30,807 bases of DNA from an uncultured Clostridia bacterium (GTDB taxonomy: Bacteria; Bacillota_A; Clostridia; Christensenellales; UBA1242): positions 1 through 30,807 of the forward strand of contig CANRFP010000005.1 in the NCBI GenBank assembly GCA_947629895.1, in the 5' to 3' direction. How positions within the stretch are numbered: position 1 is the first letter of the stretch; every line of letters begins with the position of its first letter. The position numbers and the translations under genes were made by a program. The notes under the pieces were generated by a model that searched no databases, was not told the origin of the DNA, and saw only the letters and a list, made by a program, of their open reading frames with translations. This document shows positions 18,007 to 26,565 of this stretch, one piece after another.

Positions 18007-19776
18007 TTAAACTTTTTCAAATTGGCTGTTGTATAAATCGGCATAAAATCCGCCCTTGGCAAGCAGCTGCTCATGATTTCCGCTTTCAACAATATCGCCA
18101 TCTTTTAGCACCAAAATTAAGTCGGCATTTTTTATTGTTGAAAGACGATGTGCAATTATGAAAGACGTTCTGCCTTCCATAACTTTGTCCATTGCCTCTT
18201 GAAGCAAAACTTCCGTTCTGGTGTCCACCGAACTTGTTGCCTCATCCAAAATCATCATAGGTCTGTTTTCAAGCATTGTTCTTGCAATGGTGAGAAGTTG
18301 TTTTTGCCCAGATGAAAGGTTGACGCTGTCAGTTAGCACTGTGTCATAGCCTTTTGAAAGGGTTTGAATAAAATGGTCAACTCCAACTTTTTTGCACGCC
18401 TCAACAATTTGCTCATCGGTTACATTTGGATTGTTGTATCTTAAATTTTCTTTGATTGTTCCTTCAAACAGCCATGTGTCTTGAAGCACCATTCCAAAAA
18501 GTTTGTGAACATTATCACGCGATAAATCCTTTGTTGAAACGCCGTCAATTTTTATGTCGCCGCTGTTCACCTCATAAAATCTCATAAGCAAATTCACAAG
18601 CGTTGTTTTGCCCGCGCCCGTTGGCCCAACAATAGCCACCTTTTCGCCCGCCTTAACATTTGCGGAAAATCCTTTGATTATGATTTTGTCTTTATTATAG
18701 CCAAACACAACATCGTCAAATTCAACATCGCCCTTAACATCGTTTAAAACAAGCGTCTTTTCGCTTTCGTCTGCAAGTTCTTCGGCGTTTAAAAACTCAA
18801 ACACTCTTGTGCTTGCTGCCGCTGTGGATTGAAGTCTGGACAACGCTTGTGCCATTTGAGAAAGTGGATTTGAGAATAGTCTAACAAAAATCATGAAAGT
18901 GATGATTGTGCCAATGAATCCAATTCCTCTTTGCGCCGCCAAAACGCCGCCCACAACGCAAACTGCAACATATCCAAAGTTTCCCACAAAACCCATCACA
19001 GGCTGCATAACTCCGCCAATGAATTGCGCTTTCCAGCCGCTTGTGTAAAGTTTTTTGTTGACTTTTGAAAACTCTTTATGCATTTTGTTTTGCGCATTGA
19101 AAAGTTGAACAACATTGTGCCCTGAATAGTTTTCTTCAACATGCGCATTGAGTTCTCCAAGATTTTTTTGATTTTGCGTGAAATATTTCTGCGCTCTTGT
19201 GAGGAAAATAAGCGAAAATGAAAATCCAACTATGGTTGCGCCAATAACGGTCACCGCCATGATTGGCTCAATGACAAACATTGCAATTAAAACGCCCAAA
19301 AACAACGTTGCGCTTGAAAAGAGTGTGCCGATGCTTTCATTTAAACTCTGCCCAATTGTGTCAACATCGTTTGTCACACGGCTTAAAATGTCGCCATACA
19401 TGTGCCCATCAAAATAGCCAAGTGGCAAGCGGTTGATTTTTCCAGAAATGTCCCTTCTAAATCGTTTGACAACTGCCTGCGTGCTTGTTGCCATTATGAA
19501 TTGTTGGAAATAGCCCAAAATTGCGCCAATCAAATAAATTATAAGCAAAAACAGCGCAATTTGTGTGAACGCTTCAAAATCCACGCCCACAGCAATGCCT
19601 GTCACAATCATGTTGGTGAGGTCTTGTATTTTAATTGGCCCGATTATTTGAAAAACTGCTGCTATTGCCCCAAACAAAATTGCAAGTGCGAGCCAGCCCC
19701 ATTGGAATTTGCAATATCGAATAAGTTTTTTCATTGGCTCTTTGAAAGCGCCCTTTTGCTTTACCTTCTTTTTCAT
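18007..19776 (-). CDS. ABC exporter half-transporter, canonical-site subunit (membrane plus ATPase)
   Basis: This 589-residue half-transporter has an N-terminal six-helix exporter domain (about 20-320) and a C-terminal ATPase. Walker A GPTGAGKT is at 384-391, Walker B is MMILDE with catalytic Glu512, and the H-loop His543 is in IAHR. The signature is LSSGQ (487-491), with Ser in place of the usual first Gly. Together with the partner gene, which lacks the Glu and His, this fits a heterodimeric exporter with one degenerate ATP site (BmrCD or TM287/288 type). The start is the ATG at 19776, preceded by AAAGGAGG; a longer frame upstream would run into the previous gene. Its gap to the partner gene's stop is one base. 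Substrate unknown; drug or lipid export is typical of the class. Confidence 0.93.
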   Translation of the reverse strand: MKKKVKQKGAFKEPMKKLIRYCKFQWGWLALAILFGAIAAVFQIIGPIKIQDLTNMIVTGIAVGVDFEAFTQIALFLLIIYLIGAILGYFQQFIMATSTQAVVKRFRRDISGKINRLPLGYFDGHMYGDILSRVTNDVDTIGQSLNESIGTLFSSATLFLGVLIAMFVIEPIMAVTVIGATIVGFSFSLIFLTRAQKYFTQNQKNLGELNAHVEENYSGHNVVQLFNAQNKMHKEFSKVNKKLYTSGWKAQFIGGVMQPVMGFVGNFGYVAVCVVGGVLAAQRGIGFIGTIITFMIFVRLFSNPLSQMAQALSRLQSTAAASTRVFEFLNAEELADESEKTLVLNDVKGDVEFDDVVFGYNKDKIIIKGFSANVKAGEKVAIVGPTGAGKTTLVNLLMRFYEVNSGDIKIDGVSTKDLSRDNVHKLFGMVLQDTWLFEGTIKENLRYNNPNVTDEQIVEACKKVGVDHFIQTLSKGYDTVLTDSVNLSSGQKQLLTIARTMLENRPMMILDEATSSVDTRTEVLLQEAMDKVMEGRTSFIIAHRLSTIKNADLILVLKDGDIVESGNHEQLLAKGGFYADLYNSQFEKV

Positions 19777-19777
19777 A

Positions 19778-21538
19778 TTACAATTCCTCCTTTGAAAGTT
19801 GTGAAAGGGCAATTTCTTTGTAAATTGGACAAGTTTTTAAAAGTTCTTCATGCGTGCCTATGCCAACCATATTGCCGCTGTCCAAAACCACAATTTTGTC
19901 CGCATCCTTAATTGTTCCAATTCGTTGTGCCACAATAAATTTGGTGGCGTTGCCCGTGTGCTTTTTAAGCGCCTCCCTAAGTTTTTTGTCCGTTTTGTAG
20001 TCAAGCGCCGAGAAACTGTCGTCAAATATGAAAATTTGTGGCTCGCGCGCGATGGCTCTTGCAATGGAAAGCCTTTGTTTTTGCCCGCCAGAAACATTTG
20101 TGCCGCCTTGCGAAATTTCGCTGTCAAGACCGCCCATTCTGCCAACAAAATTTGATGCTTGTGCAACAGAAATGGCCTTTTTGACAACCTCTTCACTTGC
20201 TTTGTTGTCTCCAAAGTCCACATTCTCTTTAACCGTGCCTTTGAACAAAACTCCCCTTTGTGGAACATATCCAATCTTTTGGTTGAGCCGGTGAAGGTCG
20301 TATTCTTTCACATTCACGCCCTCAATTAAAACATCGCCCTCAGTTGCATCGTAAAGTCTTGGAATGAGGTTTATCAGCGTGCTTTTTCCGCTTCCCGTTG
20401 AGCCAATAAATGCCACCGTTTCGCCCTCGTTGGCCTCAAAAGAAATGTCTTTTAACACATATTCATCTGCATTTGGATATTTGAAAGAAACATTTCTAAA
20501 AGCCACAACAGGAACTTTTTCTCTTTCCTCGGCGCCCTCGAACAGTCCCGAAGTGATGTCATTTTTGCTGTCCAAAACTTCGTTTATACGCCTTGACGAA
20601 ACCAGCACTCTTGGAAGCATGATGAAAATCATAATCAAAAGCATGAACGCCATCACAATTTGCACAGAATATGACATGAAAGAAATCATAAAGTTAAGCA
20701 TATTTGAATCTTTAACAATGTAAGCCCCAATCCAAAAGATTGACAAACTTAAACTGCTCATAATAAGGCTCATTCCCGGACTCATGATTCCCATAATTCT
20801 GCTTGCAAAAAGGTTGTTGGAGGTGAGTTCTTGATTGGACTTTTCAAACTTGGCGTTTTGATAGTCCTCCGCATTTGCCGCACGAATAACCCTAATGCCG
20901 GTTAAGTTTTCACGCGTAACTCTGTTCAAATTGTCGGTTAACGTTTGAATTTTCTTAAATTTTGGAATGGCAAAAATGACAACAATGGTTATCATCACAA
21001 TAAGCAAGCAAATTGCAACCCCAGTTGCAAGCGACCACTGCCAACTTACATTAAGCATTTTTGTGAGCGCCCAAATTGCCATGACAGGCGCTTTAAGAAG
21101 CACTTGAAGCCCCATTGCCACAAAAAATTGAACTTGTGTAACATCGTTTGTTGTTCTTGTGATGAGGCTTGCAGTTGAAAATTGGTTGATTTCAGAAAGC
21201 GAAAGGTTTTGAATTTTGCTGTATATTTTTTCCCTCAAATTAAAAGAAAAGTTTGCCGCAATTTTTGCAGTTAAATAGCCAACAATGATTGCACTTGCCA
21301 AGCTTCCAAGTGCGCAAGCAAGCATGAAGCCACCATTTTGCAAAATAACAGGAACTCGGACTGTCCACTCCGGATGCCCCATCAAAATGCCCGTTTGAGG
21401 ACGTTGCAGTTCGCTGGTGATGGCCCTTGTGTAGTCGGGAATTTTGATGTCCAGCCACACTTGCAGCACAACAAGCCCAGCAACCAAAAATATATAAAAC
21501 CAATCTATGCATTTTAAATTTTTCAGTAGTTTAAACAT
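19778..21538 (-). CDS. ABC exporter half-transporter, degenerate-site subunit (membrane plus ATPase)
   Basis: A 586-residue half-transporter with an exporter membrane domain (about 10-320) and an ATPase. Walker A GSTGSGKS is at 379-386 and the signature VSGGQ at 482-486. Walker B reads IFIFDD, with Asp507 where the catalytic Glu should be. The H-loop has Gln538 (VAQR) instead of His. These two changes mark the non-hydrolysing half of heterodimeric exporters, matched by the altered signature in the partner. The start is the ATG at 21538 with GAGGGGG just upstream; the longer TTG start at 21571 has no ribosome site and overlaps a leader hairpin. It is the first gene of the exporter operon, driven by the promoter at 21593-21622. 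Confidence 0.93.
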   Translation of the reverse strand: MFKLLKNLKCIDWFYIFLVAGLVVLQVWLDIKIPDYTRAITSELQRPQTGILMGHPEWTVRVPVILQNGGFMLACALGSLASAIIVGYLTAKIAANFSFNLREKIYSKIQNLSLSEINQFSTASLITRTTNDVTQVQFFVAMGLQVLLKAPVMAIWALTKMLNVSWQWSLATGVAICLLIVMITIVVIFAIPKFKKIQTLTDNLNRVTRENLTGIRVIRAANAEDYQNAKFEKSNQELTSNNLFASRIMGIMSPGMSLIMSSLSLSIFWIGAYIVKDSNMLNFMISFMSYSVQIVMAFMLLIMIFIMLPRVLVSSRRINEVLDSKNDITSGLFEGAEEREKVPVVAFRNVSFKYPNADEYVLKDISFEANEGETVAFIGSTGSGKSTLINLIPRLYDATEGDVLIEGVNVKEYDLHRLNQKIGYVPQRGVLFKGTVKENVDFGDNKASEEVVKKAISVAQASNFVGRMGGLDSEISQGGTNVSGGQKQRLSIARAIAREPQIFIFDDSFSALDYKTDKKLREALKKHTGNATKFIVAQRIGTIKDADKIVVLDSGNMVGIGTHEELLKTCPIYKEIALSQLSKEEL

Positions 21539-21566
21539 TTTCCCCCTCACTTTTAGCCAAACAAAA

Positions 21567-21585
21567 GACAAGCATTATGCTTGTC
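21567..21585 (-). terminator. Stem-loop after the ESCRT-like operon / at the 5' end of the exporter mRNA
   Basis: GACAAGCAT (21567-21575) and ATGCTTGTC (21577-21585) form a perfect stem. On the minus strand it is followed by TTTTGTTT, like an intrinsic terminator for the operon ending at 21638. It also begins at the predicted start of the exporter transcript (about 21586), where it may act as a 5' stabilising hairpin. Which role it plays cannot be told from sequence. Confidence 0.55.
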
Positions 21586-21592
21586 AGATGTC

Positions 21593-21624
21593 ATTATATC
21601 AATTTATATGTTGACGTGTCAACA
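21593..21624 (-). promoter_or_regulatory. Promoter of the ABC-exporter operon with an overlapping palindrome
   Basis: Minus-strand TTGACA (21617-21622), an 18-nt spacer and perfect TATAAT (21593-21598). A dyad TGTTGAC-N2-GTCAACA (21609-21624) covers the -35, the position of a typical repressor operator. MarR- or TetR-type regulators commonly use such sites at exporter genes, but no regulator gene is nearby, so the identity of the binder is open. Confidence 0.7.
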
Positions 21625-21637
21625 AATTTTCTTGATT

Positions 21638-24600
21638 TTAATTATTTTCCCAAATTAATCGTGGAAGAATTGAAGCCTCTTGCGGAATAACCCAAATTTT
21701 TGTGCTGAAATTCATGGAAGAATCATATTCGCTTAGCTGCTTGCAAGAGCCCGCACCCATTGTGTAGTTTGGATTTTCATCCCCAATAGGATTTATGAGC
21801 GAGAAACAATTTTTGACACTGCCAGAAAAATATCCAAAAACTCCGCCAACTTTAATGCCACTTTTAGCGGAAATTGTTGTGGAAGAATAACTGTAAGAAA
21901 CGCCGTTTGGATTGTTGATGCTTTCAAATTTTCCATAAAGCCCGCCAACATTTAAAACAGGGCTTGTAAGTTCCAAAACATCGATGCTTCCTTTGGTGTA
22001 GTTGTTGTCGCTGCCGCTGTATCCAAGCCCAACAAGCCCGCCAATTTGCGCCTCTTGAGCTGTGCCAGAAACTGTTACGCTTAGATTTGCAACATTTTGG
22101 CTTATGGAATGGCCGCTAACTTTGTTTAATCTTCCAATCAAGCCTCCCAAGTTTAATTTTGCATTTTCGCTTGTGGCTGTCACTCTGCCTTCGCTTGAAC
22201 TTTGGAATATTTGCGTGCCAGCAGAAACTTTGCCAACATATCCGCCATAAACAATTTCGCAATTTGTAACTTTGATTGTCACAACCAAATTAGTTTTGCA
22301 GTTCAAAATTTTTCCGCCCATGTCCTCGCCAACCAAGCCACCAATCACACTGTTTATGTTTGTTTCAATGGCAAGCGTTCCGCTGACTGTGCAGTTTTGC
22401 AAAGTTCCGTTGTTTCTTTGTGCTATGCCACCAAAAAGTGTTCCATTTTTGAAGGTTTGAGAGAGTTCAATTTGCAAATTTTTTATCGTTCCACTGTTTG
22501 TTGAAAGCAGTCCGCCACCAGAAGCATTTAAATTTTTTATTGTGTGATTTTTTCCGTCCAAAACGCCCGAGAAGGAAATTGCTTTCCAAGAAAAATCTTT
22601 CATATCAATGTCTTGCGAAAGTTCAATATTGCCATATCTAACATTTTCAAGATAGGTTTTAAGTTCTTTTGCATTTGAAACTTGAATGACGCTTGGGAAA
22701 AGATAGAAACAAACAACAAAAAGTATTAAATTCACAATTCCAATGGCAAACAAAACAATGTTGATGATTTTCCATTTTGTGTTAAGTTTTTTTCGTTTTA
22801 TGTAATAGAAAATGATGTTTGCCAGTGCTATCACCATTGTGCAAAGCAAAGAAACAATCAAAAATGTTTGATTGAAAAACGCATAAACTTGTTTTGGATA
22901 AAATATTGTGAACGCCAAAAGAAAAGTTAAAAAGCAAAGTGGGAAAAATTCCAAAAAGCCACACAAATAGCCCTTTATAAATTTGTCCTCTCTTATCTTT
23001 TTAAGTTGTTTTTGATGTTTCTTCTCTTGAATTTCCTTTTCCGCATAAATTTGTTTCAGCCCCGCATCTCTTTCGGTGACATTCAAAACATTTATCGAAC
23101 TTTCAAAGGTGAGGTCAAGAAGATCCAGCCTCGTTTCAATCTTTGATGTGATTTTGGCAAATTCGTCATAATTTTGGCAGTTTCCAAGGCTTGTCAGGCA
23201 CTGTTCAAGAGGTTTTAATTGGGATTGAAAATAGTCCGCTTTTGCCTTTGCTTCAATGCCCTGCTCAGCATTTATTTCAAGCAAAATTTTGTGGTTTCTG
23301 TTCAAAAAATCACTTAGTTTTTCTTTTAGGTTTTTCTCATCTAACATGTCCGGCAAAAACTTTGTCCTTTCGCCTTTGAACAAGTTGTTTTTGCTGACAA
23401 TTTCGGCATATTTTTCGCGTTGGCTTTCACTTGAAACGCTTATCAAACTTTCCCATTCTTCAAAATCTGAAAACTTAACGGGCGACGTTATCACTTCCCC
23501 GTCTGAGTTGCAGTGCGCTTTAACTTTTATTAGTGTCCAATAAAAATCGGCGTTTTGATTGTTCTTTGAAAGCGCAATGGAAATGTATTTTTCTGCTTGT
23601 TTGAAAAACCTCATCTCTTGAAGGGAAGTTGCAATTTTGTTTAAGCACAAACATAGTTGAGCGCTATCAGTGATGTATGAAAGATAGAAATCAAGTTGGC
23701 TTTCTGCCGCCTCCAAATCTTTATATGCAATCGGCAAAATCATATCAGCAACTTGCATAACAAAATTTGCCCTTGAACTTTCACTTAAAAATTTGAAAAT
23801 CTCTTCAATTTCGGCTTTGTTTTTATAGGACAAAATTTGCTCTGGCGTTTTGAAATGTTCCAAAAACTTGGTCATGTTGCTTTGTTCATGGCCCTGGTCT
23901 AGGCTTAAAATTTTGTCATAATATTTTTGCTCGCCGCTTTTTTGCGCAAGCGCATAATAAAAATTGACAAATCTATCAACATCTTTTGGGTTGAAGCACT
24001 TTTGAACATCTTCAATCAAATTTTCATCCATTGTTTCCACAGCCAAATTTTCGGCCTGCTGGATGAAGTTTTCACGATTTGGCGTGTTAAATCCTGCAAG
24101 AAAAAGCAAATATTTTTGATAATATTCCACTTCTGCCAACTTTATTATCTGCCCTTCCAAATTGTCAACAAAATTCTCTGCAAAATCTTTTTGAGAAAAA
24201 CTTAAAATTTTTTGGATTTTGTCCATGTCTTTGAAATTTGAAACGCTGGCAAAAAAATCTTCTTGCGTTCTAATTTTTCTTGAACACAAAAGTTCTGCAA
24301 ACATAAGGCGCGCATTGTTAGAATCTTTTTCAAGTTCTCTTTCAATCAACTTGTTGGCAGTTTCAAAGTCGCCATTTTTTAAAAGCAAGAAAATCCACTC
24401 AATTTTGTTCTCATCGCTGAGTGCCATGTTCTCAACTTCATAGTGCCCCAAGTCCACCGGATTGATGCTTTGAATTTCAACATTTTCTTTCTTTTGAGGT
24501 GCTTCATTTGAAAGCGTAACCGTGTCAATTTTTGCAACCTCTTTCGAGGTTTTTTCCAATTCTTGCAAAACTTTGTTCACAATCTCTTCTGCTGGTTGAT

Positions 24601-25399
24601 TTATTGAAACAATGTTTTTAAAGTTCAAAAATTCTTTTGGCAGGTCTTTTTTCTCAATTTTTTTCTCATTAACAGCCACAATCAGCCCAGATTTGGACTT
24701 TCTTTTTTGAGTTGTGAAATAAAAATACCTATCAAAAACATTTTTGACATCGGAAAAATCTGCATTCTCTTCATTTATCAAAAGCAAAACGTTGCTTGTT
24801 TCAAGCGCATGAAAAAGATTTGGCTCTTTGTCACCATTTTCTGGCACAAAATACACTCTTTTGCTTTGCCTTAATTGCCCAACAATCTCATTCACAAAAA
24901 TGCTTTCTTTGTTCTTGTCGCACTCTGCTGGCGCAACAATAACATCAAATTCATCTTTGATTTCGTCATATTGTTTTTTGTATCTTTCAATTTTTTTGGC
25001 TATATCATTGTAAGTTTTAATTGTGTCCTCTGGGGCAAGTTCCACAGCCTTTTTAAAATCGGCATCGTCAAAAAGATTTATGATTTTGTCAAAAAACACA
25101 GGGTTTCGGCTGCTGCTTCTTCGGTTTGCTGTTAAAACAATTTTGTTTCTTGCAAGTGCTCTGCCAAAATATCCTTCAAAAGACATTGGAAATAGATTTA
25201 AAATTTTGTTGAACTCGTCAACCGCATCCTCAAAGCGAAGCGCGCGGGCAATTTCGTTTGCCCCAATAACCAAAACTTCTTCCTCTTTTGAGGCGTGTTC
25301 GTCAACATATAAAGTCCCACAGAACCTGCACTTAACCATGTTCTGCCCAACAACTTTGTATGATTTGCCTCCGCAATTTTTACAAACACGCTCTCTCAT
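21638..25399 (-). CDS. Zinc-ribbon / TPR / TIR-like / three-TM / extracellular GLUG protein
   Basis: A 1253-residue multidomain protein. In order: a zinc ribbon (C6, C9, C24, C27); a TPR-like helical segment (about 48-140); a TIR-like fold at about 150-265, starting FDVIVAP, with VYFVPEN and LFHALETSNVLLLI strands and helices; a long TPR/helical region (about 325-760) and coiled coil (about 775-805); three membrane segments (about 814-834, 845-867, 877-902); then about 350 residues of GLUG-type repeats (GVLDGKNHTIKNL, GGLVGEDMGGKILNC, GGLIGRLN, GGLVGLGYSG). Three TM segments put the N-terminal domains inside and the GLUG domain outside. From memory, Clostridia have a zinc-ribbon-TPR-TIR family with the same front half; here the residues around the TIR catalytic Glu (VKN-E-W in those) read VKNVF, so NADase activity is unlikely. 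It is the last gene of the ESCRT-like operon, with AAGGGG overlapping the ATPase stop. Confidence 0.75.
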   Translation of the reverse strand: MRERVCKNCGGKSYKVVGQNMVKCRFCGTLYVDEHASKEEEVLVIGANEIARALRFEDAVDEFNKILNLFPMSFEGYFGRALARNKIVLTANRRSSSRNPVFFDKIINLFDDADFKKAVELAPEDTIKTYNDIAKKIERYKKQYDEIKDEFDVIVAPAECDKNKESIFVNEIVGQLRQSKRVYFVPENGDKEPNLFHALETSNVLLLINEENADFSDVKNVFDRYFYFTTQKRKSKSGLIVAVNEKKIEKKDLPKEFLNFKNIVSINQPAEEIVNKVLQELEKTSKEVAKIDTVTLSNEAPQKKENVEIQSINPVDLGHYEVENMALSDENKIEWIFLLLKNGDFETANKLIERELEKDSNNARLMFAELLCSRKIRTQEDFFASVSNFKDMDKIQKILSFSQKDFAENFVDNLEGQIIKLAEVEYYQKYLLFLAGFNTPNRENFIQQAENLAVETMDENLIEDVQKCFNPKDVDRFVNFYYALAQKSGEQKYYDKILSLDQGHEQSNMTKFLEHFKTPEQILSYKNKAEIEEIFKFLSESSRANFVMQVADMILPIAYKDLEAAESQLDFYLSYITDSAQLCLCLNKIATSLQEMRFFKQAEKYISIALSKNNQNADFYWTLIKVKAHCNSDGEVITSPVKFSDFEEWESLISVSSESQREKYAEIVSKNNLFKGERTKFLPDMLDEKNLKEKLSDFLNRNHKILLEINAEQGIEAKAKADYFQSQLKPLEQCLTSLGNCQNYDEFAKITSKIETRLDLLDLTFESSINVLNVTERDAGLKQIYAEKEIQEKKHQKQLKKIREDKFIKGYLCGFLEFFPLCFLTFLLAFTIFYPKQVYAFFNQTFLIVSLLCTMVIALANIIFYYIKRKKLNTKWKIINIVLFAIGIVNLILFVVCFYLFPSVIQVSNAKELKTYLENVRYGNIELSQDIDMKDFSWKAISFSGVLDGKNHTIKNLNASGGGLLSTNSGTIKNLQIELSQTFKNGTLFGGIAQRNNGTLQNCTVSGTLAIETNINSVIGGLVGEDMGGKILNCKTNLVVTIKVTNCEIVYGGYVGKVSAGTQIFQSSSEGRVTATSENAKLNLGGLIGRLNKVSGHSISQNVANLSVTVSGTAQEAQIGGLVGLGYSGSDNNYTKGSIDVLELTSPVLNVGGLYGKFESINNPNGVSYSYSSTTISAKSGIKVGGVFGYFSGSVKNCFSLINPIGDENPNYTMGAGSCKQLSEYDSSMNFSTKIWVIPQEASILPRLIWENN

Positions 25400-25407
25400 A
25401 AAGCCCC

Positions 25408-26541
25408 TTATTTTTTTGTTTTCTTTGTTCTAAGCCCCAATTCTTCATTGTAAAGTTCAAACTGCTTGATTTCTTTTTCGGTGACACTTGGTGGAAATGT
25501 TTCCAGAACTCTGTCAAAATCCTTATTTGAAACAAGCACAATTTTGTCGGTTTTAATTGCTTCCAAAAGAGGCTCATCTTTGGCGCGGTCACACAATTCC
25601 TCAATGTCAGCGCCGCTGTAACCCTCCGTTTGTGAAACGATTTTGTTTATGTCAAATCCCTTTTCAACCGGAACATTTTTCATGTTTTTTTCAAGCATAA
25701 ATTTTCTTGCTGGGGCATCTGGAAGTGGCAAATATATCTTTTGCGAAAATCTGCCCGAACGCATGGCGGCACTGTCTATGTCCCAAGGCCTGTTTGTTGC
25801 CCCCAAAAGCAAAAGATTTGGATTTCTTCCAGCAAAGCCGTCAATTTGTTGCAAAAATTCGTTGACACGCTTATCGTTGTGAGTGTCAAGTCCACGCTTT
25901 CCAATAATGCTGTCCATCTCATCAATAAAAATGATTGCCCTATCTTGCTTGTTCGCCTCTGCAAAAAGCGAATTTATGTTTTTTTCGCTGTCGCCAACCC
26001 ATTTGCTGACAATATCCGAGCCTTTAACAGCATAAAACTTTGCCTTAACCTCGTTGGCAATGGCTTTGGCAATCATGGTTTTTCCTGTGCCGGGAGGGCC
26101 ATAAAGCAAAACCCCGCCGCCCGTTTTTTTGCCATATAATTTGTATTTGTCTGGATATTTCACAGGATTTATCATTTTCAGCGTTATGGCTTTTTTAACG
26201 TCATCAAGGCCAGCAACATCATCAAATGTGATGTTTGGAATTTCTGCTGCTTGCCACTTTTTTAAATCGTCATCCTCTTCTTGTTGCTCGCTCTTTTTTG
26301 TTGTGTTGGAAAGAGGGCGTTTTTGCAAGTTGTCGGATATTTCAACCAATTTCCTTGCACGTTCCATTCTCACTTCTTTAAGTTTTCCCTGACTTATCTT
26401 TGCCATTTTCATCATTGTTTCGCCGGCAAGCAAAAAATTACGCTTGGCAAGGGTTATGTTGCCCTTGTCTTTTGCCTCTTTGCCTTTTTTCATGTAAAGT
26501 TCAAATGTGTCTGAAAGGACATCGATATTTTCTTCCGTCAT
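25408..26541 (-). CDS. Vps4/katanin-class AAA+ ATPase with N-terminal MIT-like domain
   Basis: A 377-residue cytoplasmic ATPase. Residues about 8-74 form three charged helices with the MIT pattern (FELYMKKGKEAKDKGNITLA, then NFLLAGETMMKMAK). Such domains bind ESCRT-III tails. A linker leads to one AAA module: Walker A GPPGTGKT (148-155), pore loop SKWVGDSE (179-186), Walker B IIFIDE with Glu208, sensor-1 Asn250 in GATNRP and arginine finger Arg264. The pore loop and the C-terminal helix (PPSVTEKEIKQFELYNEELG, 350-369) are strongly Vps4/katanin/spastin-like. The beta domain of eukaryotic Vps4 is absent, as in archaeal CdvC. Expected role: pulling ESCRT-III subunits apart with ATP. It starts at ATG 26541 with TTGGAG upstream and sits 24 nt after an ESCRT-III-like gene. 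Confidence 0.85.
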   Translation of the reverse strand: MTEENIDVLSDTFELYMKKGKEAKDKGNITLAKRNFLLAGETMMKMAKISQGKLKEVRMERARKLVEISDNLQKRPLSNTTKKSEQQEEDDDLKKWQAAEIPNITFDDVAGLDDVKKAITLKMINPVKYPDKYKLYGKKTGGGVLLYGPPGTGKTMIAKAIANEVKAKFYAVKGSDIVSKWVGDSEKNINSLFAEANKQDRAIIFIDEMDSIIGKRGLDTHNDKRVNEFLQQIDGFAGRNPNLLLLGATNRPWDIDSAAMRSGRFSQKIYLPLPDAPARKFMLEKNMKNVPVEKGFDINKIVSQTEGYSGADIEELCDRAKDEPLLEAIKTDKIVLVSNKDFDRVLETFPPSVTEKEIKQFELYNEELGLRTKKTKK

Positions 26542-26565
26542 GTAAACTCCAATTATTTATCTGCG

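Noticed and set aside
19777..19812. Longer N-terminus for the second ABC-exporter gene
   Set aside because: It would overlap the upstream gene and lacks a ribosome site, whereas ATG 19776 has AAAGGAGG upstream.
21539..21571. TTG start for the first ABC-exporter gene
   Set aside because: No ribosome site, and it lies within a leader hairpin; ATG 21538 has GAGGGGG.
21638..25399. An active TIR anti-phage defence effector
   Set aside because: The catalytic Glu position appears replaced and no other defence gene is nearby; the neighbours are membrane-remodelling genes.
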